Source: Syntrophomonadaceae bacterium
GTDB lineage: Bacteria; Bacillota; Syntrophomonadia; Syntrophomonadales; Syntrophomonadaceae
DNA length: 41,284 nucleotides
Assembly (NCBI GenBank): GCA_014360155.1
Contig: JACIYB010000004.1
Span: 1 to 41,284 of the forward strand
Direction of reading: 5' to 3'
Made by a program: the position numbers and the translations under genes. Positions 13,391-20,849 of the stretch are shown in pieces (the first letter of the stretch is position 1; each line of letters starts with the position of its first letter). Under the pieces are notes generated by a model. That model worked only from the letters and a program-made list of their open reading frames with translations. It was not told the origin of the DNA and did no database searches.

Positions 13391-13593
13391 CGACAGTGAC
13401 CCGAGAAATGATCGGCGCTGCGCATGACGTGATGCTGGCAAAGGGCGACTTCGTTCTGTCCGCCAACCTGTTGGAGCGAGTCTATCTGGCGATGGAGCAG
13501 GCAGCGCCACCGCCACAAACACCGTTTTGCACCTGCCCAACGTGTGAGGCGCTGGCCCGCACGGTGATGATGGATCAGACGGGTGCGGCATAA
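13387..13593 (+). CDS. Hypothetical protein with CxCxxC motif (68 aa)
   Basis: The only visible feature is the cysteine cluster FCTCPTCEALART near the C-terminus, which could bind a metal ion. It overlaps the alpha-CTD-like gene by 4 bases and its stop lies within the start of the HNH C-terminal half. It is the second gene of the cassette. Confidence 0.6.
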   Translation: MTTVTREMIGAAHDVMLAKGDFVLSANLLERVYLAMEQAAPPPQTPFCTCPTCEALARTVMMDQTGAA

Positions 13594-13852
13594 CAATGGA
13601 GATAAGCACGACAACAGAATCGCAAATTTGCGGACAGCCACACCCCAGCAAAACCAAGCGAACAAAAGAAGAAACAAAGGGAAATCAACGCCAAAAGGTG
13701 TTCGGCTGCTTCCTAGTGGCCTTTATCAATCCCGAATAACGATAAATGGGAAACAGTTGTCTCTAGGGTCATTCAGAACCCATCAGGACGCAAGCGCAGA
13801 GTACATGAGAGTTGCCAAATCACACTACGGCCAATACGCGAGGGCTGACTAA
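13583..13852 (+). CDS. HNH-AP2 endonuclease, C-terminal half (split gene)
   Basis: From a GTG at 13583 the product reads MRHNNGDKHDNRIANLRTAT, then a linker and an AP2-like DNA-binding module GVRLLPSGLYQSRITINGKQ, LSLGSFRTHQDASAEYMRVA. It lacks the N-terminal strand and first His-containing motif, which are at 12612-12839. The GTG overlaps the end of the 13387 gene, so it may be translated as a separate polypeptide. Its stop overlaps the exonuclease ATG (TAATG), showing that the HNH gene was once fitted precisely between bet and exo. Confidence 0.75.
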   Translation: MRHNNGDKHDNRIANLRTATPQQNQANKRRNKGKSTPKGVRLLPSGLYQSRITINGKQLSLGSFRTHQDASAEYMRVAKSHYGQYARAD

Positions 13853-15510
13853 TGAAAATTCACGAACTAATTCAGGGAAGCGCCGAATGGCACGCATTCC
13901 GCGCCCATCATTTCACCGCCAGCGATGCGCCTGCAATGATGGGCAAGTCGAAATACAAGACACGCGCCCAACTGCTTCACGAGAAGGCGACCGGCATCAT
14001 TGAAGAGGTTGATGCGGCAACGCAGCGCCGTTTTGATGATGGCCACCGCTTCGAGGCTTTGGCTCGTCCATTGGCCGAGGCCATCATTGGCGATGACCTT
14101 TATCCGGTTGTCGGCTCAGAGGGCAAATACGGCGCGAGCTTTGACGGACTAACGCTTGGTCATGATGTCAACTTCGAGCACAAGACGCTGAATGCCAATA
14201 TTGCTGAATGTGCAGTTGCCGATGATCTGGACGAGCAATACCACATCCAAGTCCAGCATCAGATGATGGTATCCGGTGCCGAACGCACCCTGTTCATGGC
14301 TTCGCGCTGGGATGAAAACGATCAACTCATCGAGAAGGCCGAATTCTGGATCGAGCGCGATGACAAACTCATCGCAGAAATTGCGGCTGGATGGGTGCAA
14401 TTCGAAATTGATCGGGATAACTACGTTGCGCCGGTAATCGTCGAAAAGCCAAAAGGCGAAGCCGTGCTCGACTTGCCCGCGGTCATGGTCCAGGTTTCCG
14501 GTGATATCGCCATCACCGACAACCTGGATAAGTTCACCACCGCGCTCAAGACGTTTGTCGATGAAAAGCTGATCAAGAGGCCTGAGAGCGATCAGGATTT
14601 CGCGGATCTGGAATCACAGATCAAGACGCTCAAAAAGGCCGAGGAAGCGCTGGATTCCGCCGAAGCCAATATGCTGGCCCAAGTCGATTCCGTAGACACA
14701 GCCAGGCGCATGATTGATCTGGCGCGGAATCTGGCGCGTGATAACAGACTGATGGCCGAGAAGCTCGTTAAATCCGAGAAAGAGCGCATCAAAACCGATC
14801 GAATCATGTTGTCGCGCAATCAGTTCATGGATCACATTTCGGCGCTCAATGCCGAGATCAGTCCGGTGAAGATCGAAGGCGTAACACCTGATTTCAACGG
14901 TGCCGCGAAGAACAAGCGCACCATGTCGAGCCTTTACGATGCGCTGGACACCGAACTCGCCCGCGTCAAGATCGAAGCCGACGCACAAGCAAAGTGCATT
15001 AGAGCAAACCTTAATCACCTATCTAAGCATGCAGAATATCGGTTCCTATTTAACGACCTGGCGACTATTGCGCATAAGCCAAACGATGACTTTGCCGCGC
15101 TGGTATCGCACCGCATAAGCGAACACAAGCAGGCGGAAGAGGTGCGACTTGCCTCCGATCGCCAGCGAATGCAGCAACAAGCCGAAGCCGACGCGCGCGC
15201 CAAGATTGAAGCAGAGCAGCGCGAGGCTGATCGCGAAAAGGCCGAAGCCGGCGCGCGCGCCAAAGTCGAGGCCGAAAAGGTCACTGAGCATCCAGAAGCC
15301 GCCGATATCGCACGCACGATCATCGACAGCGCTCCGGATATCGCCAAGCGTAGCGCCGCACCCGAAAGCGAAAAGCTGCACACAACCACCATCGTGATTG
15401 AGCACTGGTACAGCGACGGCCTGGTGCTTGCCAATCTCAAACAGCTACTCGAAGAGCGCGGTTTCCCCGTGAAGTCGGTTCGCGTGGCTGAGCAGGAGGT
15501 TGAGGCATGA
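13852..15510 (+). CDS. YqaJ-type recombination exonuclease with long C-terminal extension
   Basis: The N-terminal 190 residues are a YqaJ/lambda-exo-like 5'-3' exonuclease: EWHAFRAHHFTASDAPAMMG, RRFDDGHRFEALARPLAE, ASFDGLTL, then FEHKTL and QVQHQMMVSG, giving the D...E-x-K and Q-x-x-H catalytic pattern. It pairs with Bet for double-strand-end recombination. Beyond residue 200 it is unusually long (552 aa). It has a helical section like DUF1351 (LESQIKTLKKAEEALDSAEA) and a charged Ala/Glu/Arg coiled coil (AEADARAKIEAEQREADREK). The fusion suggests extra partner binding. Confidence 0.85.
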   Translation: MKIHELIQGSAEWHAFRAHHFTASDAPAMMGKSKYKTRAQLLHEKATGIIEEVDAATQRRFDDGHRFEALARPLAEAIIGDDLYPVVGSEGKYGASFDGLTLGHDVNFEHKTLNANIAECAVADDLDEQYHIQVQHQMMVSGAERTLFMASRWDENDQLIEKAEFWIERDDKLIAEIAAGWVQFEIDRDNYVAPVIVEKPKGEAVLDLPAVMVQVSGDIAITDNLDKFTTALKTFVDEKLIKRPESDQDFADLESQIKTLKKAEEALDSAEANMLAQVDSVDTARRMIDLARNLARDNRLMAEKLVKSEKERIKTDRIMLSRNQFMDHISALNAEISPVKIEGVTPDFNGAAKNKRTMSSLYDALDTELARVKIEADAQAKCIRANLNHLSKHAEYRFLFNDLATIAHKPNDDFAALVSHRISEHKQAEEVRLASDRQRMQQQAEADARAKIEAEQREADREKAEAGARAKVEAEKVTEHPEAADIARTIIDSAPDIAKRSAAPESEKLHTTTIVIEHWYSDGLVLANLKQLLEERGFPVKSVRVAEQEVEA

Positions 15511-15839
15511 GCCGGTTCAGCAAGCAGGCAATGCAGATGGGGTCTCCTGTAATCACAACTGGGGGCGTTCTGGTCCATGACATTCAGGAGACATACAGCG
15601 GAAACGGCTTTTTCAGTGCGTCGATGAATAGCTACTGGAATGAAAACGGCACTTTCCTTTCGCCTTGCTACGTCCCTGATATGAACCTGATGACCATCAA
15701 GATCGAATCACCGGACGTGCAACTGCATGTAATCAAGGCCGGTTCCGCGCGTTTCTATCCGATGGTCCCGGTTCGGGGCATCGATCTGTCTGAGGTGCTG
15801 CGCGCGGCCCTGGCCAAAGCCGAAGGTGGTGCGGTATGA
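15507..15839 (+). CDS. Hypothetical protein (110 aa)
   Basis: Not recognised. The sequence looks like a mostly beta, soluble protein (GGVLVHDIQETYSGNGFFSA, then LMTIKIESPDVQLHVIKAGS). It overlaps the exonuclease gene and the following 59-aa gene by 4 bases each, so it is co-translated with the recombination module. Confidence 0.65.
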   Translation: MSRFSKQAMQMGSPVITTGGVLVHDIQETYSGNGFFSASMNSYWNENGTFLSPCYVPDMNLMTIKIESPDVQLHVIKAGSARFYPMVPVRGIDLSEVLRAALAKAEGGAV

Positions 15840-16015
15840 ACGAAAACCAACTAAAGCGCCAGCAAGCCATCGATGCGCTTGAAGTCGCCATGATCGATCT
15901 TCGCGCCGGTAATCCATTGCCGCGCGTCATTTACAACGTTCAAACCGCGATGCTTTGTCTTGAATCGCTCAAGCGTTCGCGGAAGTCGGATATGAAGAAT
16001 GAGGTGAGGAAATGA
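15836..16015 (+). CDS. Hypothetical helical protein (59 aa)
   Basis: A small protein (KRQQAIDALEVAMIDLRAG, later QTAMLCLESLKRSRK) with a basic C-terminus and amphipathic helices. Its ATG overlaps the previous stop and its TGA overlaps the next ATG at 16012. Confidence 0.6.
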   Translation: MNENQLKRQQAIDALEVAMIDLRAGNPLPRVIYNVQTAMLCLESLKRSRKSDMKNEVRK

Positions 16016-16578
16016 ACACAAGCCAAACAACCAAGGCCGAGGAATTGGCGGCAATCTGGGATACCTATTCGAATGGTGATCAGTTTCAGGAGGCGTCCGA
16101 GATGACTGCTGAATTGCTGCGCAGTTTGTCTCAACAGCCGCCAGCACATGGAATAACACCATTCAATCCGCTGAATGCAGCAAGCAATGTCGATATGCGA
16201 TTGCCACAGCCGCCAGCAGTCAGCGACGACAAACCGGAGCCTGACTATAAAGCAATGTTTCATCGTGCCGTTACTGATATCGCCTTAATCGAGGAGGCGT
16301 TAGGAATTCCAGAAGAAGAAAGCGGTAAATCGGCGCATCGCTTGGCCGAAGCCGCTAAAGAACTCCGCCGCCAAGTCTTCTCGTATGAGTCGATGGTGGC
16401 TGATCGGGATGAGTGGTTGGCGAAGTACGGCGAAGTGATCAAAAACGCACATGAGGCTTTGGTTTTTGCCACCGACCGCATGATGGAACTTACAGATGAT
16501 CAATATCCAATAATTGAAGACGCAATTGATAGGGCGAAAAACACCATCGACGCCATGCGCGAAGGTGATCCGTCATGA
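16012..16578 (+). CDS. Hypothetical protein (188 aa) sharing a motif with the 12914 product
   Basis: Residues 78-99 (DYKAMFHRAVTDIALIEEAL) repeat the N-terminal motif of the alpha-CTD-like protein in the split-HNH cassette. The N-terminal 70 residues are Pro- and Gln-rich and probably disordered. The C-terminal half is helical. The shared motif suggests a common interaction module moved between early genes. No enzymatic motif is seen. Confidence 0.6.
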   Translation: MNTSQTTKAEELAAIWDTYSNGDQFQEASEMTAELLRSLSQQPPAHGITPFNPLNAASNVDMRLPQPPAVSDDKPEPDYKAMFHRAVTDIALIEEALGIPEEESGKSAHRLAEAAKELRRQVFSYESMVADRDEWLAKYGEVIKNAHEALVFATDRMMELTDDQYPIIEDAIDRAKNTIDAMREGDPS

Positions 16579-16907
16579 CCCTAACCAACACAGCAACAAT
16601 CCTGCGCCAAATTAACGCGGTAGGCGGATGCGCTGGGTATTTTAGCGACGAATTGGACGGCCAATTAGAGTCAATCAAAAATGGCCGGTCGAAAATGGCA
16701 GAGCATCGAAAAGAGCAGGCATTAAAAAAATACGCTGATGCCCTGATCGGATTGGGTAGACCGGCAACAGCGCGGGAAATAGCAGAATTGACTGGAACAA
16801 CGCCTGGGGCTGTCGTGCTTCACATTAAGAAGTACCCCGATCAATTCATCGTTACGGTTGAGAAACTGGTCGGTGTCAAAAGATTATGGATCGAATTGAG
16901 GAAATAA
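16575..16907 (+). CDS. Helix-turn-helix-like protein (110 aa)
   Basis: The segment LGRPATAREIAELTGTTPGA plus VVLHIKKYPDQF (about residues 58-90) looks like a winged-helix or MarR-like recognition helix. The N-terminal part has a short Gly/Cys-containing helix. It follows the 188-aa gene with a 4-base overlap and precedes the HNH gene. It may regulate recombination or late early genes; the target is unknown. Confidence 0.6.
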   Translation: MTLTNTATILRQINAVGGCAGYFSDELDGQLESIKNGRSKMAEHRKEQALKKYADALIGLGRPATAREIAELTGTTPGAVVLHIKKYPDQFIVTVEKLVGVKRLWIELRK

Positions 16908-16909
16908 AA

Positions 16910-17416
16910 ATGGCAAGTCGCGGAATTAATAAGGTCATCGTGCTGGGTGATGACTCAGAGGAGCGCTTAAGGCATCTACTCAGAAAAACAATAACCACTA
17001 AATATGGTTGCATGGAATTTCAGGGGTGCGTACAAGCCAATGGATATTCAAGGGCTACTGTATTTAGGAAAACTGATTATGCCCATAGACATGTTTATAG
17101 ACTTAGCCACGGTAAATTACCCGACGGACTGGATGTATGCCACAAGTGTGACAACAGGCGGTGCATTAATCCAGATCATCTATTTTTAGGAACTCGTAAG
17201 CAGAATATGCAGGATGCAGTTAGCAAGGGGAGGCAAGCCAAGGGATTTTCATTTCCACACACAAAGCTTTCTGATGCCGACGTTTCTGAAATCGTAACTC
17301 GCGCTAGAAACGGTGAAAAATACAAAAAAATCGCCATGCATTTTGGAATTTGCAAACAGCATGCTGGCAGCATCGCAATTAAAAATGGAGTAAGAAGAAA
17401 TGGCGTCTCTAAATAA
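16910..17416 (+). CDS. HNH homing-type endonuclease
   Basis: A 168-aa free-standing HNH nuclease. The motif [20 protein letters not shown] followed by [14 protein letters not shown] is the classic HNH_3 signature with the zinc-binding Cys pairs. The C-terminal part ([20 protein letters not shown] then [14 protein letters not shown]) is a small HTH that probably sets site preference. I chose the ATG at 16910, 3 bases after the previous stop, rather than the one at 16886. The gene overlaps ssb by 17 bases, and base composition here is more A+T-rich than in flanking genes, consistent with acquisition. Confidence 0.88.
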   Translation: MASRGINKVIVLGDDSEERLRHLLRKTITTKYGCMEFQGCVQANGYSRATVFRKTDYAHRHVYRLSHGKLPDGLDVCHKCDNRRCINPDHLFLGTRKQNMQDAVSKGRQAKGFSFPHTKLSDADVSEIVTRARNGEKYKKIAMHFGICKQHAGSIAIKNGVRRNGVSK

Positions 17417-17849
17417 ATGGATAGGAATTGGCAACCTGGGTTCTGACCCTGAAATTCGTTACATGCCAAATGGAAAGGCAGTTGTAAATATAAGCATAGG
17501 ATGCAATGAGTCATGGAAGGACGAAAACGGAGATAAAAAGGAAAAAACGGAATGGGTAAAAATCGTATTTTTCAACAAGCTGGCAGAAATCGCCGGTCAA
17601 TACCTGAAAAAAGGCAGTCAGGTTTATATCGAAGGCTCGCTTAAAACCCGTAAGTGGCAAGGTCAGGACGGAACTGATCGCTATACGACAGAGATTGTGG
17701 CCAGCGAAATGCAGATGCTGGGCGGAAAGCCTCAAGGCGAATCAGAGCAGTCACCGCGTCAATCTGCTCCACGAACACAGCAAGCACCGGAGAATCGCGG
17801 CAAAGCGCCTGCGCGTGATGATTTTGAAGATTCGGACATTCCATTTTGA
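17400..17849 (+). CDS. ssb: Single-stranded DNA-binding protein
   Basis: A 149-aa SSB. The N-terminal OB fold is clear: [56 protein letters not shown] Gln/Pro-rich linker leads to the acidic tip DFEDSDIPF, the protein-interaction tail that recruits recombination and replication enzymes. GGAG lies before the ATG. It is the last intact gene of the plus-strand early operon and completes the Bet-exonuclease-SSB set. Confidence 0.95.
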   Translation: MASLNKWIGIGNLGSDPEIRYMPNGKAVVNISIGCNESWKDENGDKKEKTEWVKIVFFNKLAEIAGQYLKKGSQVYIEGSLKTRKWQGQDGTDRYTTEIVASEMQMLGGKPQGESEQSPRQSAPRTQQAPENRGKAPARDDFEDSDIPF

Positions 17850-17863
17850 ATGAGGGTGAATTA

Positions 17864-18325
17864 ATGAGCGGATTTAACTTGGAAGAATTCAAGCGCGGCG
17901 TTCCTGCCTGTGACCGACTTGGAAAGGTCTGGATTTTCGACAGGATTGCGAGCGTGGAAAACTTGAATTACAGCTCTCGGGGCAAATCTCGGGACAAAGT
18001 TTGGGAATCCGTGGGGAATAGAGGGGAATCACTACGCGCAAAGCCTTGTAATGCTTGCCCCTGCGTTCCCCTTAGAACCAGTGGTAGCGGGTTCAATTCC
18101 CCCCACCTCCACCAATTAAAACAACAACTTGCATCGACTTCGGGGCAATTTCGGGGCAAAACATCCAAATTTGCCCCTATTTCTTCTCTTTTCATTAACC
18201 GGCTATCGGCTTTCGATCTCTCAAAAAAACCGCGTATCCAGCCAGCTTTTACCATCCCATGGCCCCTGACCAAACGCACGCACTCCCGCCCAGATCATCC
18301 ATCTGCGCCATGCTGGAACGCCTGA
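17864..18325 (+). pseudogene. Truncated early gene running into the attP-like region
   Basis: The first 24 codons (MSGFNLEEFKRGVPACDRLG and a few more) look like the start of a small conserved phage protein, with GAGGG before the ATG. After about 17940 the frame runs through the tRNA-like 3' end and arm repeats and then antisense to the DUF1353 gene, so that part is not real protein sequence. The simplest reading is that a deletion joined this gene start to the attachment region and removed what lay between, possibly including the integrase. Confidence 0.45.
17975..18178. other. attP-like region (orphan attachment site)
   Basis: The core at 18087-18114 reads as the 3' end of a tRNA or tmRNA: GCGGG-TTCAATT-CCC, then CCCACCTCCACCA with encoded CCA. 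On the left are two tandem 12-mers, TCTCGGGGCAAA and TCTCGGGACAAA (17975-17998), and three GGGAAT repeats near 18003-18030. On the right are TTCGGGGCAA twice (18139-18159, 11 bp apart) and an inverted copy TTTGCCCC (18170-18177). Arm repeats flanking a tRNA-end core are the layout of tyrosine-integrase attP sites. The position, at the junction of the recombination operon and the end of the late operon, is that of attP in lambda. Confidence 0.65.
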
Positions 18326-18622
18326 CACCTTTCCGGCTTCACGCAATACCGCATCAGCCGTCCGGCGTGACGTGATCTTGCTGGTATAGAGCCAGTCATG
18401 GATAACAGCCGCTTCCGTGCTGGTATCGCCCGCCAGCCAGAAAACGATTGGAAGCCGCGGCACACTGGCGAAATCGGTGCGGAATCCCTTTGGCGCCATG
18501 ATCGTCATTCGCGCCAGATCTGATTGATACCCGAAATCTTCATCCAGCGACCACAGTCCACGCCCTTCTGCTGCGTCGTTATCGATCAGGGTGACCTTAA
18601 GCTGATTCAGGAAGCGGGACAT
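18221..18622 (-). CDS. DUF1353 family protein
   Basis: A 133-aa protein with the family's core: MTIMAPKGFRTDFASVPRLP, then AAVIHDWLYTSKITSRRTAD and AVLREA. DUF1353 proteins are common at the end of phage lysis/tail modules; their function is unknown, though the H-D-W-L-Y motif is strictly kept. It is the last gene of the late operon, and its ATG overlaps the stop of the upstream gene. Confidence 0.85.
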   Translation of the reverse strand: MSRFLNQLKVTLIDNDAAEGRGLWSLDEDFGYQSDLARMTIMAPKGFRTDFASVPRLPIVFWLAGDTSTEAAVIHDWLYTSKITSRRTADAVLREAGKVSGVPAWRRWMIWAGVRAFGQGPWDGKSWLDTRFF

Positions 18623-18915
18623 TACCCACCAACCACGGGCGCATCAACGCCGCGAGCTTTTGCCTCAGCCTCGATTTGAGTTTGAGCGCTTGCCACGCCA
18701 GACGTAATCGCCGCCATGATCTGAGCAAGTTCTGGCGCTCCGGCTTGCTGCATCTGGATCAGTTTGACGATAATCGGTGCAATTGCCTCGGCTGTGGCCA
18801 CCCACGGATTGGATGCGCCGACGCCCGCTTGTACGCCCGCGAGGATGACCGGCAACAGTTGTTCGGCGGTCGTCAAGGCCGTTTGCTCTACGGTGCTGAT
18901 AGTTGAATTGCTCAT
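18622..18915 (-). CDS. Hypothetical lysis-region protein (97 aa)
   Basis: An Ala/Gln-rich protein with one moderately hydrophobic stretch (LLPVILAGVQAGVGASNPWV) and helical remainder. Not recognised; similar short proteins accompany holin and spanin genes in phages. It overlaps the lipoprotein gene by 4 bases. The longer upstream frame to 19311 runs through the neighbouring lipoprotein gene and is not used. Confidence 0.6.
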   Translation of the reverse strand: MSNSTISTVEQTALTTAEQLLPVILAGVQAGVGASNPWVATAEAIAPIIVKLIQMQQAGAPELAQIMAAITSGVASAQTQIEAEAKARGVDAPVVGG

Positions 18916-19271
18916 TTGATAACTCCCGCCGCTGTTGCGCCTGCCAAGATGGTGATGGTAGTCACTGCACTGGTGATCTGGGTGGTTGCCGTTGCGATGT
19001 CTTTGGGTGGCGCGCTGCATAGCGGCGTGATCTGGCGTGTGATGATCAGCACTTGCTTGAGCTGGTCGTTGTTCAACTTGTCGATATTGGCGATCACGGC
19101 TTTCTGTGCGCCGTTGTAGAGCAAGCATGACTGCATCCAGTCGGCTTGCAATTGGGCGGCACTGGCCGCGGCTTGTTGCTCTGTGGTGACCGGGGTCGCA
19201 TTTGGCGCGACTTGGGCGCACCCGCTCAGCAGGGCTGTTGCCGCAAGCGCGGCGAGGATGATCCGGTTCAT
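18912..19271 (-). CDS. Phage lipoprotein, possible unimolecular spanin
   Basis: A 119-aa protein with a clear lipoprotein signal: MNRIILAALAATALLSGC, with Cys18 as the lipidation site. The mature part is helical and Gln/Ala-rich. A second hydrophobic stretch ends the protein (SAVTTITILAGATAAGVI). An outer-membrane lipid anchor plus a C-terminal membrane segment is the architecture of u-spanins, which fuse the two membranes in the last step of lysis. No separate Rz/Rz1 pair was found, which fits. The C-terminal helix is short, so the call is tentative. Confidence 0.6.
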   Translation of the reverse strand: MNRIILAALAATALLSGCAQVAPNATPVTTEQQAAASAAQLQADWMQSCLLYNGAQKAVIANIDKLNNDQLKQVLIITRQITPLCSAPPKDIATATTQITSAVTTITILAGATAAGVIK

Positions 19272-19444
19272 TTAGGTGATGCTCCCATGTGAAAAACGCC
19301 GATACCGACAAGCGCGGCCTGAATGCCCGCGATGAATGAATCCGCCGGGGCTTTGCCCAACATGACCAGAGCGCCCCAAGCGGAGAAAAGCAAAACAGCG
19401 GAAATGAATTTGATTGTCGAAGTGTTCAAAACGAATGCCTCCAT
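19268..19444 (-). CDS. Small membrane protein, holin-like (58 aa)
   Basis: Two hydrophobic segments (TIKFISAVLLFSAWGALVML and FIAGIQAALVGIGVFHMG) separated by a short turn with GKAPADS. Both its start and stop overlap neighbours within the lysis cassette. Two-span proteins of this size next to an endolysin are often holins or pinholins. The frame is too short for standard ORF length cut-offs, and a competing frame (19272-19508) has no such features. Confidence 0.6.
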   Translation of the reverse strand: MEAFVLNTSTIKFISAVLLFSAWGALVMLGKAPADSFIAGIQAALVGIGVFHMGASPK

Positions 19445-19566
19445 TGGATGCCCAGCGAATCAATCTCTCCCGACTGGATGCTCGACACGACGCGAAAGCC
19501 GTAGACATAGGGCGTGTTGAGATTGATGGATGCTGTGAGGATCAGAGCGAGAATGGCCGCTGTCAT
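19426..19566 (-). CDS. Small membrane or exported peptide (46 aa)
   Basis: The ATG overlaps the endolysin stop (ATGA) and the frame ends inside the next gene. The N-terminus MTAAILALILTASINLNTPY is a single hydrophobic helix, followed by a polar tail (GFRVVSSIQSGEIDSLGIQW). This could be a lysis regulator or a phage signal-anchor peptide; there is no family match. Confidence 0.5.
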   Translation of the reverse strand: MTAAILALILTASINLNTPYVYGFRVVSSIQSGEIDSLGIQWRHSF

Positions 19567-20027
19567 GAAACTGTGCCGCCAGCCTTTTTGTATGCGTCGA
19601 TCAGGTCAGAGAAAGAATTCTCATGCTGGTTGTATCCGGCGCCCGGGAAGCTGGCCCAGATCGGTGCACAGGCAATGATTGCGTCTGTGATTTTTCCAGC
19701 ATCGATCATGTCGATCGCGCCCTTTTCGCGGATTAACTCAAGCGCGGCCTTGTCTTGGCTGCCTGGAGAGAAATCCGGCAGCTTGAGCCGAAGCTTCAAA
19801 ACGGCCCAAGTTGGCGCGGTTATCTGGTACCGGCCTGCCGCACTGCTCCAAAGCTTGCTGTTGAGCTGCATGGTCACGCGGGGGTGATCATCGAATGAGT
19901 CGATCCGGCGCATCGATGCAGGCGTGCTGCCAACGATCACGTCATAGCCATTGTGATGCCCCACAGCTTGAGTGCCTTCTGAAAAGGCAATCATGTCGAG
20001 GAATGCGGTTTGATTACTCGTCGTCAT
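19563..20027 (-). CDS. Endolysin, lambda R-like lytic transglycosylase (GH104)
   Basis: A 154-aa muramidase-like enzyme. It has the R-protein signature FLDMIAFSEGT with the catalytic Glu at residue 17, then AAGRYQITAPTWAVLKLRLK and DFSPGSQDKAALELIREKGA. Such enzymes cleave the MurNAc-GlcNAc bond without water, leaving anhydro-MurNAc. There is no signal peptide, so release needs a holin. Small membrane proteins adjacent on both sides are candidates. Confidence 0.88.
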   Translation of the reverse strand: MTTSNQTAFLDMIAFSEGTQAVGHHNGYDVIVGSTPASMRRIDSFDDHPRVTMQLNSKLWSSAAGRYQITAPTWAVLKLRLKLPDFSPGSQDKAALELIREKGAIDMIDAGKITDAIIACAPIWASFPGAGYNQHENSFSDLIDAYKKAGGTVS

Positions 20028-20508
20028 GGTGAATCACCTCAAGATCAGAGAACTTGTAACCATCCTTGAGGTACTTCTGAGCGAGCCAAAGCGAGAATGG
20101 CAAGTTGTGAATGCCCTCGTCCTTCCCGGTGTGGTGCTTCTTGCACAAAAGCAGACCCTGGACACGCATGTCGTCTACAAAATCCATCGGCTTTGTTGGA
20201 TCGAACTTGTCCCAAGCAAAATCTGGAAAGTCTGTCTTTACTCGCTCCCAATCAATTGGAGCATTGGCGAATGACCACTCAATGCCAAAGTGATGGGCCT
20301 CTAATGGCTCGCCAAGTTCTTCCTCAGTGGCATTGCAGATGAAGCATCGGCCCGGCACAGGATGCAAAGCCAAAACAGGCGCATTCGTGAAAATCGCCTT
20401 CTTTGACTGCTTGAAGAGCGCGGATGCTGCGCCGCGCTTCTCGTGACCTGGCGTTTCAACCTCAACCGTCAGCGTGTCTTTCAAATCGTGGGTCTCGGTG
20501 ACGCTCAT
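20014..20508 (-). CDS. HNH-like/zinc-ribbon protein of the lysis region (164 aa)
   Basis: Cys and His clusters are visible: GRCFICNATEEELGEPLEAH then H, and later LLLCKKHHTGKDEGIHNLPF. This spacing resembles a degenerate HNH or treble-clef fold. The family is found in phages close to endolysins but its role is unknown to me. It overlaps the endolysin start by 14 bases and abuts the upstream XhlA-like gene. Confidence 0.6.
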   Translation of the reverse strand: MSVTETHDLKDTLTVEVETPGHEKRGAASALFKQSKKAIFTNAPVLALHPVPGRCFICNATEEELGEPLEAHHFGIEWSFANAPIDWERVKTDFPDFAWDKFDPTKPMDFVDDMRVQGLLLCKKHHTGKDEGIHNLPFSLWLAQKYLKDGYKFSDLEVIHHDDE

Positions 20509-20783
20509 CAGACTTTCACCCCCTTAATCGCGCCCCAGATCACGGCGATACTTGCCCCAATACCTACGATCCACTTGATCACCGTCGGCACGCCTTTGAT
20601 CATTTCATAGGCTCGCGTCACATCCTTGATGTCAGACTTGATCTCGGCCTTCATCTCGTCGTGCTTGGCATCGATGTAATCCATCAGGAGGCGGATATCC
20701 TCACTGCCCCTGCTTCTGATTTCCGCAGCAATTGCGGCACGCTCCGCGCGTAGGCGCTCGATCTCTTTTTCAGCGTCTGACAT
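20508..20783 (-). CDS. XhlA-like membrane-associated lysis protein (91 aa)
   Basis: A long charged coiled coil (EKEIERLRAERAAIAAEIRS, then DYIDAKHDEMKAEIKSDIKD) is followed by one C-terminal membrane span (VIKWIVGIGASIAVIWGAI). This is the layout of the haemolysin XhlA family that accompanies phage holins. It is the first gene after the terminator at 20814, heading the lysis cassette. Confidence 0.65.
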   Translation of the reverse strand: MSDAEKEIERLRAERAAIAAEIRSRGSEDIRLLMDYIDAKHDEMKAEIKSDIKDVTRAYEMIKGVPTVIKWIVGIGASIAVIWGAIKGVKV

Positions 20784-20803
20784 GGTTCATCCTTTTCTCA
20801 GGG

Positions 20804-20828
20804 CATAAAAAAACCGCCCGGAGGCGGC
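20804..20828 (-). terminator. Terminator between fibre-assembly gene and lysis cassette
   Basis: On the minus strand CCGCC/GGCGG with a 4-base loop (20814-20827) is followed by TTTTTTT. It lies 22 bases after the fibre-assembly gene and would reduce or separate transcription into the lysis genes unless polymerase is antiterminated. Confidence 0.75.
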
Positions 20829-20849
20829 GTTTCTTGGTTGGGGTTTTGA

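Larger units (their letters stand above)
12840..13591 (+). mobile_element. 752-bp two-gene cassette interrupting an HNH gene
   Basis: Removing these bases fuses the two HNH halves in frame as DEIDHI-NNGDKHDNRIANLR. The cassette carries two genes (12914-13390 and 13387-13593) and a strong hairpin at its left edge. No flanking direct repeat, terminal inverted repeat or transposase is seen. The ends do not fit group I intron borders. It may be a recombination insertion or the trace of an HNH gene moving between two genomes. Confidence 0.55.

Noticed and set aside
12840-13591. Group I or II intron in the HNH gene
   Set aside because: The borders do not show U at the 5' splice site or G at the 3' end, no core elements are recognised, and the insert is filled by two overlapping protein genes.
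17968-18279. 103-aa minus-strand frame across the tRNA-like end
   Set aside because: This is the familiar spurious translation of a tRNA 3' end; it is better explained as an attachment site.
19272-19508. 78-aa minus-strand frame in the lysis region
   Set aside because: His/Arg/Cys-rich with no features; the overlapping 58-aa and 46-aa frames have membrane segments and coupled starts.
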